Below, piece by piece: positions 42,068 to 49,579 of a stretch of 64,000 bases of DNA. How positions within the stretch are numbered: the first letter of the stretch is position 1; each line of letters begins with the position of its first letter. The translations under genes were made by a program, and so were the position numbers. Under the pieces are notes generated by a model, which worked only from the letters and a program-made list of their open reading frames with translations, was not told where the DNA came from and searched no databases. The stretch comes from Pseudonocardia alaniniphila. Its GTDB lineage: Bacteria > Actinomycetota > Actinomycetes > Mycobacteriales > Pseudonocardiaceae. The DNA is taken from the NCBI RefSeq assembly GCF_022524485.1, contig NZ_JAKXMK010000029.1, positions 1 through 64,000 on the forward strand. Reading direction: 5' to 3'.

Positions 42068-42245
42068 TCACCTGCGTGAGGTGAGCGGGATCCGGCAGCC
42101 GGAGGCGCCGTCACCGGCCCAGGGAACTGGGCTCCCCGCCCTGCGTGGGACGTGCTCCCGCACGCCGTGGTGGTGGGGCACCCCCGCCACCACAGAGGTG
42201 GGTACACCCCGGCGGCCCGGGTGCTGCCTCCCTCCTCGCGAGAGG
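42068..42245. other. Hairpin-rich intergenic segment, candidate structured RNA or promoter structure
   Basis: In the 309-bp divergent gap between the GMC gene and the zinc-ribbon gene, hairpins follow one after another: TCACCT/AGGTGA (42068-42084), TCCGGC/GCCGGA (42091-42103), GCCCAG-GGAA-CTGGGC (42117-42132, GNRA-type loop), a bulged GCGTG stem near 42144-42166, a 12-bp stem at 42167-42193 with one mismatch, and CCTC-GCGA-GAGG (42234-42245, GNRA loop). I do not recognise a known riboswitch. Orientation is undecided. GC-rich DNA forms hairpins by chance. Confidence 0.4.
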
Positions 42246-42301
42246 TGACGTCGCGGATGCTCGGTCGTGACATCGTCGCGAGAACGAGAGGGGAGGCGGT
42301 C

Positions 42302-42451
42302 GTGACAGCTCGAATCGTCGCGCATTGGCACTGCGGATCCTGCGACGTCGCGGGCCGTGATCCCGAGTCGGAGCCGAGCTGCTGGAACTGCGGCGGCGCC
42401 GTCACCGTCACGGCGCGGCCGTCGCAGGTGTGGTCGGAATCGGTGGACTGA
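42302..42451 (+). CDS. Small zinc-ribbon protein
   Basis: 49 residues, GTG 42302 with GGGGAGG seven bases upstream. It has two CxxC knuckles: HWHCGSCDVAG and SCWNCGGAV (15 residues between), a four-Cys zinc site like rubredoxin or zinc-ribbon peptides. No membrane or enzyme domain is present. It follows the hairpin-rich intergenic segment and converges on the Old Yellow Enzyme gene. Metal sensing, RNA-polymerase-binding or protein-protein roles are all possible. Confidence 0.75.
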   Translation: MTARIVAHWHCGSCDVAGRDPESEPSCWNCGGAVTVTARPSQVWSESVD

Positions 42452-42483
42452 GCGGTCGGTTCGAGGGCCGGGCGGGGACCGCT
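42451..42483. terminator. Hairpin between converging zinc-ribbon and OYE genes
   Basis: AGCGGTC at 42451-42457 and GACCGCT at 42477-42483 pair perfectly with a 19-base loop, starting at the last base of the zinc-ribbon stop codon. The position between converging genes supports a bidirectional terminator. Confidence 0.55.
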
Positions 42484-42491
42484 GGTTTCGG

Positions 42492-43592
42492 CTAACCGGT
42501 CTGCCCGTCGTCGTCAGGCGTCGCCTGCGACAGGGTCGGGTAGTCGGTGTAGCCCCTGTGGTCGCCGCCGTAGGCCAGGCTGAAGTCGGGGGTGTTCAAC
42601 GGCCCGCCGTGCTGCAGCCGTCGCGGCAGGTCCGGGTTGGCCAGGAACAGCGAGGCGAAGGACACCAGGTCGGCCGCGCCGGTCTCGATGAGCTTCAATG
42701 CCTCCGGTCCGGTGAATCCGCCCGGGGTGTACGGATTGAGGATGAACGTTCCGTTCCAGCGTTCCCGCAGATGTTCGGTGAACTCCGTGTCGGTTCCCTC
42801 GGCGATGTGCAGATAGGCCAGGCCGATCGGGCCGAGCGCATCGAGCAGTGCGAGATAGGTGTCGCGGTGGTTGTCCTCGAGGATGTCCTGGTAGCCGCTG
42901 ACCGGCGAGATTCGCACTCCCAGCCGGTCGGCGTCGATCGCATCCGCAATCGCCGTGGCCACTTCCACCGTGAACCGGATCCGCCCCTGAACGGTGCCGC
43001 CCCACCCGTCGTCGCGCTGGTTGGCATTCGTCGACAGGAACTGGTGTGGCAGGAAGCCGTAGCCCGCGTGCACCTCCACGCCGTCGAAGCCTGCTGCGAT
43101 CGCGTTGCGCGCCGCCGCCGCATAGTCCTCGATCGTTGCCCGGATGCCCGCTGCGTCCAGCGCTCGCGGGGTGACGAACTCCTGCGGACCGTCCGGGGTG
43201 AACGTCGTGCCGGCAGCCTTCACCGGCGACGGGCCGACCGGGGTGAGGTTGTCCTCGTGCAAGCTGGGGTGCCCGACGCGGCCGGCGTGCATCAGCTGCG
43301 CGAAGATCAGGCCCTCCTGCTCGTGGACACCTCGGGTCACCGCGTGCCACGCCTCCACCTGTTCTCCGGAGTGCAGGCCCGGCGTGTTCGGATGAGCCTG
43401 GCCGATCCGTGACGGTTGAGCGCTTTCGGCGATGATGAGCCCGGCGCCGGCTCGCTGGGCGTAGTAGGTCGCCATCAGCGGGGTCGGGCCGCGCCCCGGC
43501 CCGTATGCGCGGTTGCGCGTCATCGGCGCCATCACCACGCGGTTGCGCAGGGTGTAGCGGCCGAGGGTGGTTGGTTCGAATGCGAGGGACAT
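42492..43592 (-). CDS. Old Yellow Enzyme (NADH:flavin oxidoreductase) homologue with altered active site
   Basis: 366 residues from ATG 43592 (AAGGAGC upstream). FMN barrel with NRVVMAPMTRNRAYGPG (flavin-contacting Thr) and VEVHAGYGFLPHQFLSTNAN. The usual motif is H-A/G-A-N/H-G-Y-L: here the second substrate-binding residue (Asn/His) is Tyr and the proton-donating Tyr is Phe. The first His remains. Family members reduce activated alkenes or nitro compounds. Loss of the Tyr should slow alkene reduction, so another reaction or ligand may apply. It is followed by the FrnE gene in the same transcript, next to a divergent HxlR regulator. Confidence 0.85.
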   Translation of the reverse strand: MSLAFEPTTLGRYTLRNRVVMAPMTRNRAYGPGRGPTPLMATYYAQRAGAGLIIAESAQPSRIGQAHPNTPGLHSGEQVEAWHAVTRGVHEQEGLIFAQLMHAGRVGHPSLHEDNLTPVGPSPVKAAGTTFTPDGPQEFVTPRALDAAGIRATIEDYAAAARNAIAAGFDGVEVHAGYGFLPHQFLSTNANQRDDGWGGTVQGRIRFTVEVATAIADAIDADRLGVRISPVSGYQDILEDNHRDTYLALLDALGPIGLAYLHIAEGTDTEFTEHLRERWNGTFILNPYTPGGFTGPEALKLIETGAADLVSFASLFLANPDLPRRLQHGGPLNTPDFSLAYGGDHRGYTDYPTLSQATPDDDGQTG

Positions 43593-43620
43593 GTCTCTGC
43601 TCCTTGGTGGGCGCGCCGGC

Positions 43621-44346
43621 TCAGTTGCCACTGGCGGCGGACGTCGCGCAGCCGTCCGGGGCGCACATCCCGTCGGCTTCGGTCACGGGCAGCAGCGGCG
43701 TGACGCCGGTCGAACGGCCCTCGTGCCGGACGGCGGCCATGGCCGAGTGGAGTTCGTCGGTTCCGACGGCGCCGGAGAGGGCGTACCGGCCGTCCAGGAC
43801 GATGAAGGGCGTGCCGCGAGCACCGAGTCGTCGGGCTGCGAGCTGGTCGGCCGCCACCTGCGTGCGGTAACGCCTGCTCTGCAGTGCCTCGGCCGCGCCG
43901 TCGCGATCCAGGTGCACCTCCGCGGCGAAGTCGAGCACCTGTTCGGCTGTCCACAGCTTCCGGGCCTGGCCGAAGTGGACCCGGAACATCGCCGACCAGA
44001 TCTCGTTGCCACGGCCCTGTTCGGTTGCGTACGCAAGCAGTTCGTGAGCGAAGTCGGTGGGGCCGAGCGTGCGATCCAGCGCGTAGTAGGGCGAAAGCCC
44101 TTCGGCTGCAGCGAGCTTCTCGATCGATCCCACGAGCTGTTCACCAGCGGCGCGTTCCACACCGAACATCTCGAACAGCCGACGTTGCGTGACCCCTTCC
44201 CGTGGCAGATCGGGATGCAGCTGAAACGACCGGTGAGTGATCCGCACGTCCGCGCCGTGTTCGAAACGGTCCACAGCCCGTCGCAGCCGGTGGTCCATCA
44301 GCCCGCACCAGGGGCAGACGATGTCCGACCAGAATTCGATGTTCAT
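43621..44346 (-). CDS. DsbA-family (FrnE-like) thioredoxin-fold protein
   Basis: 241 residues, ATG 44346 with AAGGAGCGAG upstream. Thioredoxin-fold active site is CPWC in IEFWSDIVCPWCGLMDHRLR. The insertion and C-terminal GTPFIVLDGRYALSGA are FrnE-like (2-hydroxychromene isomerase/DsbA family). The extra CAPDGC motif near the C-terminus is characteristic of FrnE, where it regulates the main active site. There is no signal peptide, so it acts in the cytoplasm. FrnE proteins reduce or isomerise disulphides under oxidative stress. Co-transcription with the OYE gene and adjacency to HxlR suggest an oxidant- or electrophile-responsive unit. Confidence 0.88.
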   Translation of the reverse strand: MNIEFWSDIVCPWCGLMDHRLRRAVDRFEHGADVRITHRSFQLHPDLPREGVTQRRLFEMFGVERAAGEQLVGSIEKLAAAEGLSPYYALDRTLGPTDFAHELLAYATEQGRGNEIWSAMFRVHFGQARKLWTAEQVLDFAAEVHLDRDGAAEALQSRRYRTQVAADQLAARRLGARGTPFIVLDGRYALSGAVGTDELHSAMAAVRHEGRSTGVTPLLPVTEADGMCAPDGCATSAASGN

Positions 44347-44359
44347 CTCGCTCCTTACT

Positions 44360-44374
44360 TACGATTTGTGCGTA
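44360..44374. promoter_or_regulatory. Small dyad in the HxlR divergent region
   Basis: TACG at 44360-44363 and CGTA at 44371-44374 form a dyad with a 7-base spacer in an AT-rich stretch between the FrnE/OYE operon (minus) and the HxlR gene. HxlR proteins bind AT-rich dyads near their own gene. This half-site is short, so the match is weak. Confidence 0.3.
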
Positions 44375-44451
44375 GCCGCATCCTCTATTAGTTTCGAGAG
44401 GCCTACAAAAGGCACATTCATGTGCGTGGCGGCGACGAGCTGGGAGCGGCT

Positions 44452-44889
44452 GTGAGCGGGAAGACCGTGCGAGCGGCACGCACCGGCGTCCGGAGGGCCG
44501 TGCGAGAGGTGCCGGGTCCCTGCGCGCACTGGAACGACGAGGACGCGGACTTCATCCGGGAGATCCTCGACCTGGTCGGCGACAAGTGGAGCGTGTTGAT
44601 CATCGGCTCCCTCGAGCGGGGCCCGACCCGCTACTCCGACCTCGCCGACCTGATCCCCGGCATCTCGCAGCGGATGCTGACACTCACGCTGAAGCAGCTG
44701 CAGCGCAACGGGCTCGTCACCCGAACCGCCTACCCCGAGGTCCCGCCGCGCGTCGAGTACGCCCTGACGGAGCTGGGCACCTCGTTGCTGTCCACTGTGC
44801 TGGCGCTGGCTGCGTGGTCGGCCGACCGGCACGGCGAGATCCGTCGCCACCAGCAGGCGTTCGACGCCGACGTGGCCTCCCCGTCCTGA
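44452..44889 (+). CDS. HxlR-family transcriptional regulator
   Basis: 145 residues from GTG 44452, with GGGAG six bases upstream; GTG 44422 is an alternative. HxlR winged helix: FIREILDLVGDKWSVLIIGS, LERGPTRYSDLADLIPGIS, QRMLTLTLKQLQRNGLVTRT and AYPEVPPRVEYALTELG. A single Cys at PCAHWN before the domain matches the thiol-sensing Cys of YodB/HypR-type HxlR members. It is divergent from the FrnE/OYE genes, which handle disulphides and reactive electrophiles, so it probably represses them until its Cys is modified. That is inferred from context and the Cys. Confidence 0.87.
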   Translation: MSGKTVRAARTGVRRAVREVPGPCAHWNDEDADFIREILDLVGDKWSVLIIGSLERGPTRYSDLADLIPGISQRMLTLTLKQLQRNGLVTRTAYPEVPPRVEYALTELGTSLLSTVLALAAWSADRHGEIRRHQQAFDADVASPS

Positions 44890-45026
44890 GCGTCGCGGAC
44901 CCGCGTCGGATTGCGGCGGGTCCCGCGGCGGTGTACGCGCTCCGGTCTCCTCCTTATCGGGTGATGCATCGGTGCACCGGCAACCGCGACGGTTGGCCTG
45001 CCGGCTCCACGACGCAGGAGGCCACC

Positions 45027-46868
45027 ATGACCGAGGCAGCGATCTCCGACCACGGCCTGATCGGTGATCTCCAGACTGCTGCGCTGGTCAGCACGGACGG
45101 TTCCGTCGACTGGTTCTGCTGCCCGCGCTTCGACTCGCCGAGCGTGTTCGGCGCCCTCCTCGACGACGAGAAGGGCGGCCACTTCCGGATCCGGCCGCAC
45201 GCCGACTACGACTCGCGGCAGCTGTACCTACCGGACACCGCTGTACTCATCACCCGGTTCACCACCGCGAGCGGGATGGGCGAGGTGGTCGACTTCATGC
45301 CCCCTGCAGGCAACGTTGCCACCGCGAACCACAAGCTCATCCGGATGGTGCGTTGCGTCCGCGGAGAGATGACCTTCGACTTCGACATCGCGCCGCGCTT
45401 CGACTACGGCCGCAAGGCCCACCGCACGGACATGACGCGCAACGGGGTGGTCTTCAGCACCGACACGCAGACGCTCACCCTGCACGTCGTGCGCGAGCCC
45501 GGCGACGAGCTGCTGGCCCAGGTCCGCATCGACGAGAACGACCTGCACGTCTCGGTCGCGCTGAAGGCCGGTGACGTCCGGGGTGTGGTGCTGGAGTCGG
45601 CCGCGGAGGGCCCACCGCGGGAGATCCGGGTGGCGGAGTTCCAGCAGATGCACGACGAGACCGTCCGGTACTGGCGCACCTGGCTGCACCGCAGCACCTA
45701 CACGGGTCGCTGGCGGGAGATCCTCCAGCGCTCGGCGATCACCCTCAAGCTCATGACCTACGCGCCGAGCGGTGGTCTGGTGGCTGCGCCCACGACCGGG
45801 CTGCCGGAGCAGGTCGGCGGTGAGCGCAACTGGGACTACCGCTACACCTGGGTGCGGGACGCGTCGTTCTCGGTCTACGCGCTGCTGCGGCTCGGGTTCC
45901 TGGAGGAGTCTGCGAAGTTCAGCCAATGGCTGCGAGACCGTGCCGACGAGCGGGTGGGTGGGGAGGGCGGCCCGCTCAACATCATGTACCGGGTCGACGG
46001 GTCCTCGGACCTCAAGGAGGAGTCGCTGGACCACTGGTCGGGCTACCGGGGCTCGCGCCCGGTCCGGATCGGCAACGGCGCGGCCGACCAGCTCCAGCTC
46101 GACATCTACGGCGAGGCGCTCGACAGCATCTTCTTCGCCGACAAGCGCGGCCTCGAGGTCGGGCACCGCGGCTGGCTGGCGGTGCGGGAACTGCTGAACT
46201 GGCTCACGGAGCACTGGGACCAGCCGGAGGAGGGCATCTGGGAGACGCGCGGCGGGCGCAAGGATTTCACCTACGGGCGGCTGATGAGCTGGGTGGCGTT
46301 CGACCGGGGGATCCGGATGGCGGCCGTGCACGGGCGTCCGGCCTCTCTCATGCGGTGGACCGAGGCACGTGACGCGATCTACGAGCAGATCATGGAGAAG
46401 GGCTGGAACCCCGAGAGCCGGGCGTTCGTCCAGCACTACGGCAGCGACACGCTCGACTCCTCGTTGCTGCGGATGTCCAGCGTCGGGTTCATCTCACCGT
46501 ACGACCCGATGTGGGCCTCCACGCTCAGGGCGATGGAGGACCAGCTGGTCACCGACAGCCTCGTCTACCGGTACAACCCGGAGGCCTCGCCCGACGGACT
46601 GCGGGGCTCGGAGGGCACGTTCTCGCTCTGCTCGTTCATGTTCGTCGACGCGCTCGCGCGGGCAGGCAGGCTGGAGGACGCGCGGCTCGCGTTCGAGAAG
46701 ATGCTCACCTACGCCAACCACGTGGGGCTCTTCTCCGAGGAGATCGCCCTCTCCGGCGAGCAGATCGGCAACTTCCCCCAGGCCTTCACCCACCTCGCTC
46801 TGATCGACGCCGCGATCACGCTCGACGAGGCGCTCGACCGGGGCCGTCCGGCACTGATGGGGGACTGA
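45027..46868 (+). CDS. Glycoside hydrolase family 15 (glucoamylase/trehalase type)
   Basis: 613 residues from ATG 45027 (AGGAGG upstream). N-terminal beta domain with ISDHGLIGDLQTAALVSTDG and VDWFCCPRFDSPSVFG, then an (alpha/alpha)6 barrel. The two acidic residues are visible: Glu in EEGIWETRGGRKDFTY as acid and Glu in GLFSEEIALSGEQIGNFPQA as base. Such actinobacterial GH15 enzymes hydrolyse trehalose or alpha-glucans. There is no signal peptide, so it is intracellular, consistent with trehalose or glycogen turnover. The stop is one base from the cydA start, an unusual coupling. Confidence 0.88.
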   Translation: MTEAAISDHGLIGDLQTAALVSTDGSVDWFCCPRFDSPSVFGALLDDEKGGHFRIRPHADYDSRQLYLPDTAVLITRFTTASGMGEVVDFMPPAGNVATANHKLIRMVRCVRGEMTFDFDIAPRFDYGRKAHRTDMTRNGVVFSTDTQTLTLHVVREPGDELLAQVRIDENDLHVSVALKAGDVRGVVLESAAEGPPREIRVAEFQQMHDETVRYWRTWLHRSTYTGRWREILQRSAITLKLMTYAPSGGLVAAPTTGLPEQVGGERNWDYRYTWVRDASFSVYALLRLGFLEESAKFSQWLRDRADERVGGEGGPLNIMYRVDGSSDLKEESLDHWSGYRGSRPVRIGNGAADQLQLDIYGEALDSIFFADKRGLEVGHRGWLAVRELLNWLTEHWDQPEEGIWETRGGRKDFTYGRLMSWVAFDRGIRMAAVHGRPASLMRWTEARDAIYEQIMEKGWNPESRAFVQHYGSDTLDSSLLRMSSVGFISPYDPMWASTLRAMEDQLVTDSLVYRYNPEASPDGLRGSEGTFSLCSFMFVDALARAGRLEDARLAFEKMLTYANHVGLFSEEIALSGEQIGNFPQAFTHLALIDAAITLDEALDRGRPALMGD

Positions 46869-46869
46869 G

Positions 46870-48255
46870 GTGGACGCGGTCGACCTGGCGCGCCTGCAGT
46901 TCGCGAGCACGTCGATCTACCACTTCCTGTTCGTGCCGCTCACGATCGGGTTGGCATTGCTCGTCGCGCTCCTGCAGACGCAGTGGTACCGCACCGACCG
47001 GTCGGAGTACCTCCGCCTGACCAGGTTCTTCGGCATCCTGCTCGTGATCAACGTGGCGGTCGGGGTGGTCACCGGCCTCGTGCAGGAGTTCCAGTTCGGG
47101 ATGAACTGGTCGGGCTACTCGCGGTTCGTGGGCGACGTGTTCGGTGCCCCGCTCGCGATGGAAGGGCTCGCCGCGTTCTTCCTCGAGTCGACGTTCCTCG
47201 GGCTGTGGCTCTTCGGCTGGAACCGGCTGTCGCGCCGGGTGCATCTCGCGACGATCTGGATGGTCGCGCTCGGAGGCGTGCTCTCGGCCGCGTTCATCAT
47301 GGCGGCGAACTCGTGGATGCAGAACCCGGTCGGCTACACGATCAACCCGGACACCGGACGTGCGCAGCTCACCGACATCGGGGCGGTACTGACCAACCCC
47401 GTGTTCCTGCGCAGCTACCTGCACGTGCTGCTCGCGTCGCTGATCACCGCGGCCGTCGTCATGCTGGCGATCTCGGCGTGGCACCTGCGCCGCCGGCCCG
47501 ACGACTCCGGTTTCCGCCGCTCCGCGCAGCTCGCCCTGGTGGTGCTGGCGCCGGCCACGATGATCAACCTGCTGGTCGGCAGCGAGCTCGGCGTCACCGA
47601 GGGCGAGTTCCAGCCGATGAAGATCGCGGCGGCCGAGGCGCAGTGGGACACCTGCCAGCCGTGCTCGTTCTCGATGTTCCAGATCGGCGGCGGCAACAAC
47701 GACCAGACCCCGGACAAGATCATCGCGATCCCGCATCTCCTGTCCCTGCTCGCCACGAACTCGTGGGACGGGAAGGTGGTGGGCATGAACGAGCTGCAGG
47801 CCCAGTACGAGCAACAGTACGGGCCGGGCTACTACATCCCCAACGTCTTCATCCAGTACTGGGCGATGCGGGTGATGGCCTACCTCGCGAGCCTCATCCT
47901 CCTGATATCGCTGTGGGGCCTGTGGCGATGGAAGCGGCTGGAGTCCTCGCCGTGGTTCCTGCGGGTGGCGTTGTGGAGTCTCCCGCTGCCGTTCATCGTC
48001 AACACCGCGGGCTGGGTGCTCACCGAGAACGGCCGCCAGCCCTGGATCGTGCAGGGGTTGCAGCTCACCCGCGACGCCGCGTCGCCGTCGGTGAGCGCGG
48101 GCACGATCGTCGTGAGCCTCGTGGTCTTCGTCGTGCTGTACGGCGTGCTCGCCGTCGTGGACTGGACGCTGATGGCGCGCTACGCCGCTCGGGAGCTCGA
48201 GCCCGAGGAGGCTCCGGACGAGGCTGAGCAGCCGGTCCACGCGCCGAGCTACTGA
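46870..48255 (+). CDS. cydA: Cytochrome bd ubiquinol oxidase subunit I
   Basis: 461 residues, GTG start one base after the GH15 stop. The low-spin haem ligand is His18 in STSIYHFLFVPLTIG, and another axial ligand lies in SYLHVLLAS. The quinol Q-loop ELGVTEGEFQPMKIAAAEAQ is present but short. GRQPW is followed by IVQG. Nine membrane helices are expected. Two Cys in DTCQPCSFSMFQ lie in the periplasmic side loop. With CydB it reduces O2 to water using menaquinol at very high affinity. Assembly should need CydDC, encoded at 28-31 kb. Confidence 0.95.
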   Translation: MDAVDLARLQFASTSIYHFLFVPLTIGLALLVALLQTQWYRTDRSEYLRLTRFFGILLVINVAVGVVTGLVQEFQFGMNWSGYSRFVGDVFGAPLAMEGLAAFFLESTFLGLWLFGWNRLSRRVHLATIWMVALGGVLSAAFIMAANSWMQNPVGYTINPDTGRAQLTDIGAVLTNPVFLRSYLHVLLASLITAAVVMLAISAWHLRRRPDDSGFRRSAQLALVVLAPATMINLLVGSELGVTEGEFQPMKIAAAEAQWDTCQPCSFSMFQIGGGNNDQTPDKIIAIPHLLSLLATNSWDGKVVGMNELQAQYEQQYGPGYYIPNVFIQYWAMRVMAYLASLILLISLWGLWRWKRLESSPWFLRVALWSLPLPFIVNTAGWVLTENGRQPWIVQGLQLTRDAASPSVSAGTIVVSLVVFVVLYGVLAVVDWTLMARYAARELEPEEAPDEAEQPVHAPSY

Positions 48256-48267
48256 GCGGGAGGCCCG

Positions 48268-49497
48268 ATGGAGATCTTCTGGTTCATCGTCCTGGTCGTG
48301 GTCTGGATGGGCTTCCTGCTGCTGGAGGGCTTCGACTTCGGCGTCGGGATGCTGCACCGTGTGGTGGGCCGCGACGAGGAGGGCCGGTCGCTGGCCATCC
48401 GGACGATCGGTCCGGTGTGGGACGGCAACGAGGTCTGGCTGATCGTCGCCATCGCCGCGACCTTCGCCGCGTTCCCCTCCTGGTACGCGACGGCGCTCTC
48501 GGCCTTCTACCCGGTGATCCTCATCGTGCTGGTGGCGCTGATCCTGCGTGGGGTGTCCTTCGAGTTCCGGTCGCACACGACGTCCGATCGGAGCCGGAAT
48601 CTGTGGTCCGGCGCGCTGGCCGTCGGGAGCCTGGTCGCGCCGCTCGGCCTCGGGATCATGCTCGGCGGCTTCCTGGGCGGGATCCCGATCGACGCACAAG
48701 AGGAGTTCGTCGGAGGGTTCGGTGACCTGTTCCGGCCCTACGCCGTGCTGACCGGTGTGACGATCACGCTGGTCAGCCTGCTGCACGGCGCCGTGTTCCT
48801 CGCCATGCGCACCACGGAGGACATCCGCATGCGGGCGCTGGGCATCGCGAAGGTCCTCGGACCCGTCGTGGCGCTGGTCGTCATCGCCTGGGTCGCGCTG
48901 ACCCGCTTCGACTCGGGGGGCGCGCTGCTCTCGGTGATCGAGCTCGCCACCGCGATCGTCGTGATCGCCGCCGCGCTGCTGGTGCACGTGGAGCGGGAGG
49001 TCGCCGCGTTCGTCGCGACGTGTGCCACGACGGTGGGTGTGGTGGTGTCGCTCTTCTCGGAGCTCTACCCCCGCGTGATGGTGTCGAGCCTCGGCGCCGC
49101 GAACGACCTGACGGTGGCCGGTACGGCATCGGGACCCTACGCGCTGGGCGTGATGACCGTCGTACTCGTCGTGTTGTTGCCGATCATTCTGATCTACCAG
49201 GGCTGGACGCTCCACGTGTTCCGCAACCGCGTGACCCGGGCGGACCTGCCGGAGGACGGTGGCGGGCACGGTCCGCCGCCCGCTGCGCCGGCCGTCGTGG
49301 GCGCCGAGCGTGACGGTGGCCGCAACGGCCAGGACCTGCCCCCGGGCGAGCCCGAGAACTCCTACCGTCGCGGCTTCCGGTTCGCCGCGTGGGTGCTGTC
49401 GTGGGCGGCGGCGCTGGCTGTCGCCCTGTTCAGGGGGCGTGGTGGCCGCTCCGGTGCGGGCCGCACTCCGAGGCCGCGGCCTGCGGCCCAGCGGTAG
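48268..49497 (+). CDS. cydB: Cytochrome bd ubiquinol oxidase subunit II
   Basis: 409 residues, ATG 12 bases after the cydA stop with GGAGG. Opening IFWFIVLVVVWMGFLLLEGF and DFGVGMLHRVVG with GPVWDGNEVWLIV are CydB hallmarks (Asp/Glu that help form the O-channel). Eight membrane helices. An Ala/Pro/Gly-rich cytoplasmic loop (about 320-360) and an Arg-rich C-terminus extend it past the usual 380 residues. It completes the terminal oxidase with CydA and follows it in one operon. Confidence 0.93.
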   Translation: MEIFWFIVLVVVWMGFLLLEGFDFGVGMLHRVVGRDEEGRSLAIRTIGPVWDGNEVWLIVAIAATFAAFPSWYATALSAFYPVILIVLVALILRGVSFEFRSHTTSDRSRNLWSGALAVGSLVAPLGLGIMLGGFLGGIPIDAQEEFVGGFGDLFRPYAVLTGVTITLVSLLHGAVFLAMRTTEDIRMRALGIAKVLGPVVALVVIAWVALTRFDSGGALLSVIELATAIVVIAAALLVHVEREVAAFVATCATTVGVVVSLFSELYPRVMVSSLGAANDLTVAGTASGPYALGVMTVVLVVLLPIILIYQGWTLHVFRNRVTRADLPEDGGGHGPPPAAPAVVGAERDGGRNGQDLPPGEPENSYRRGFRFAAWVLSWAAALAVALFRGRGGRSGAGRTPRPRPAAQR

Positions 49498-49579
49498 GGG
49501 AGCGGAGGACACCATCGGCACCCGGTTTCGCCCGTCGCGGGTGACGTAGGCGGACAGACGCCGGTCCTACCGTTTCGCG

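Noticed and set aside
43570..43590. tRNA T-arm-like GGTTCGAAT
   Set aside because: It lies inside the coding start of the Old Yellow Enzyme gene on the other strand and no acceptor or anticodon stem surrounds it.
42000..43620. Shared GGTGGGCGCGCCGGC at about 42005 and 43603 as insertion-element ends
   Set aside because: The two copies are in the same direction, short, GC-rich and 1.6 kb apart around normal genes with no transposase. Chance or a common promoter element is likelier.
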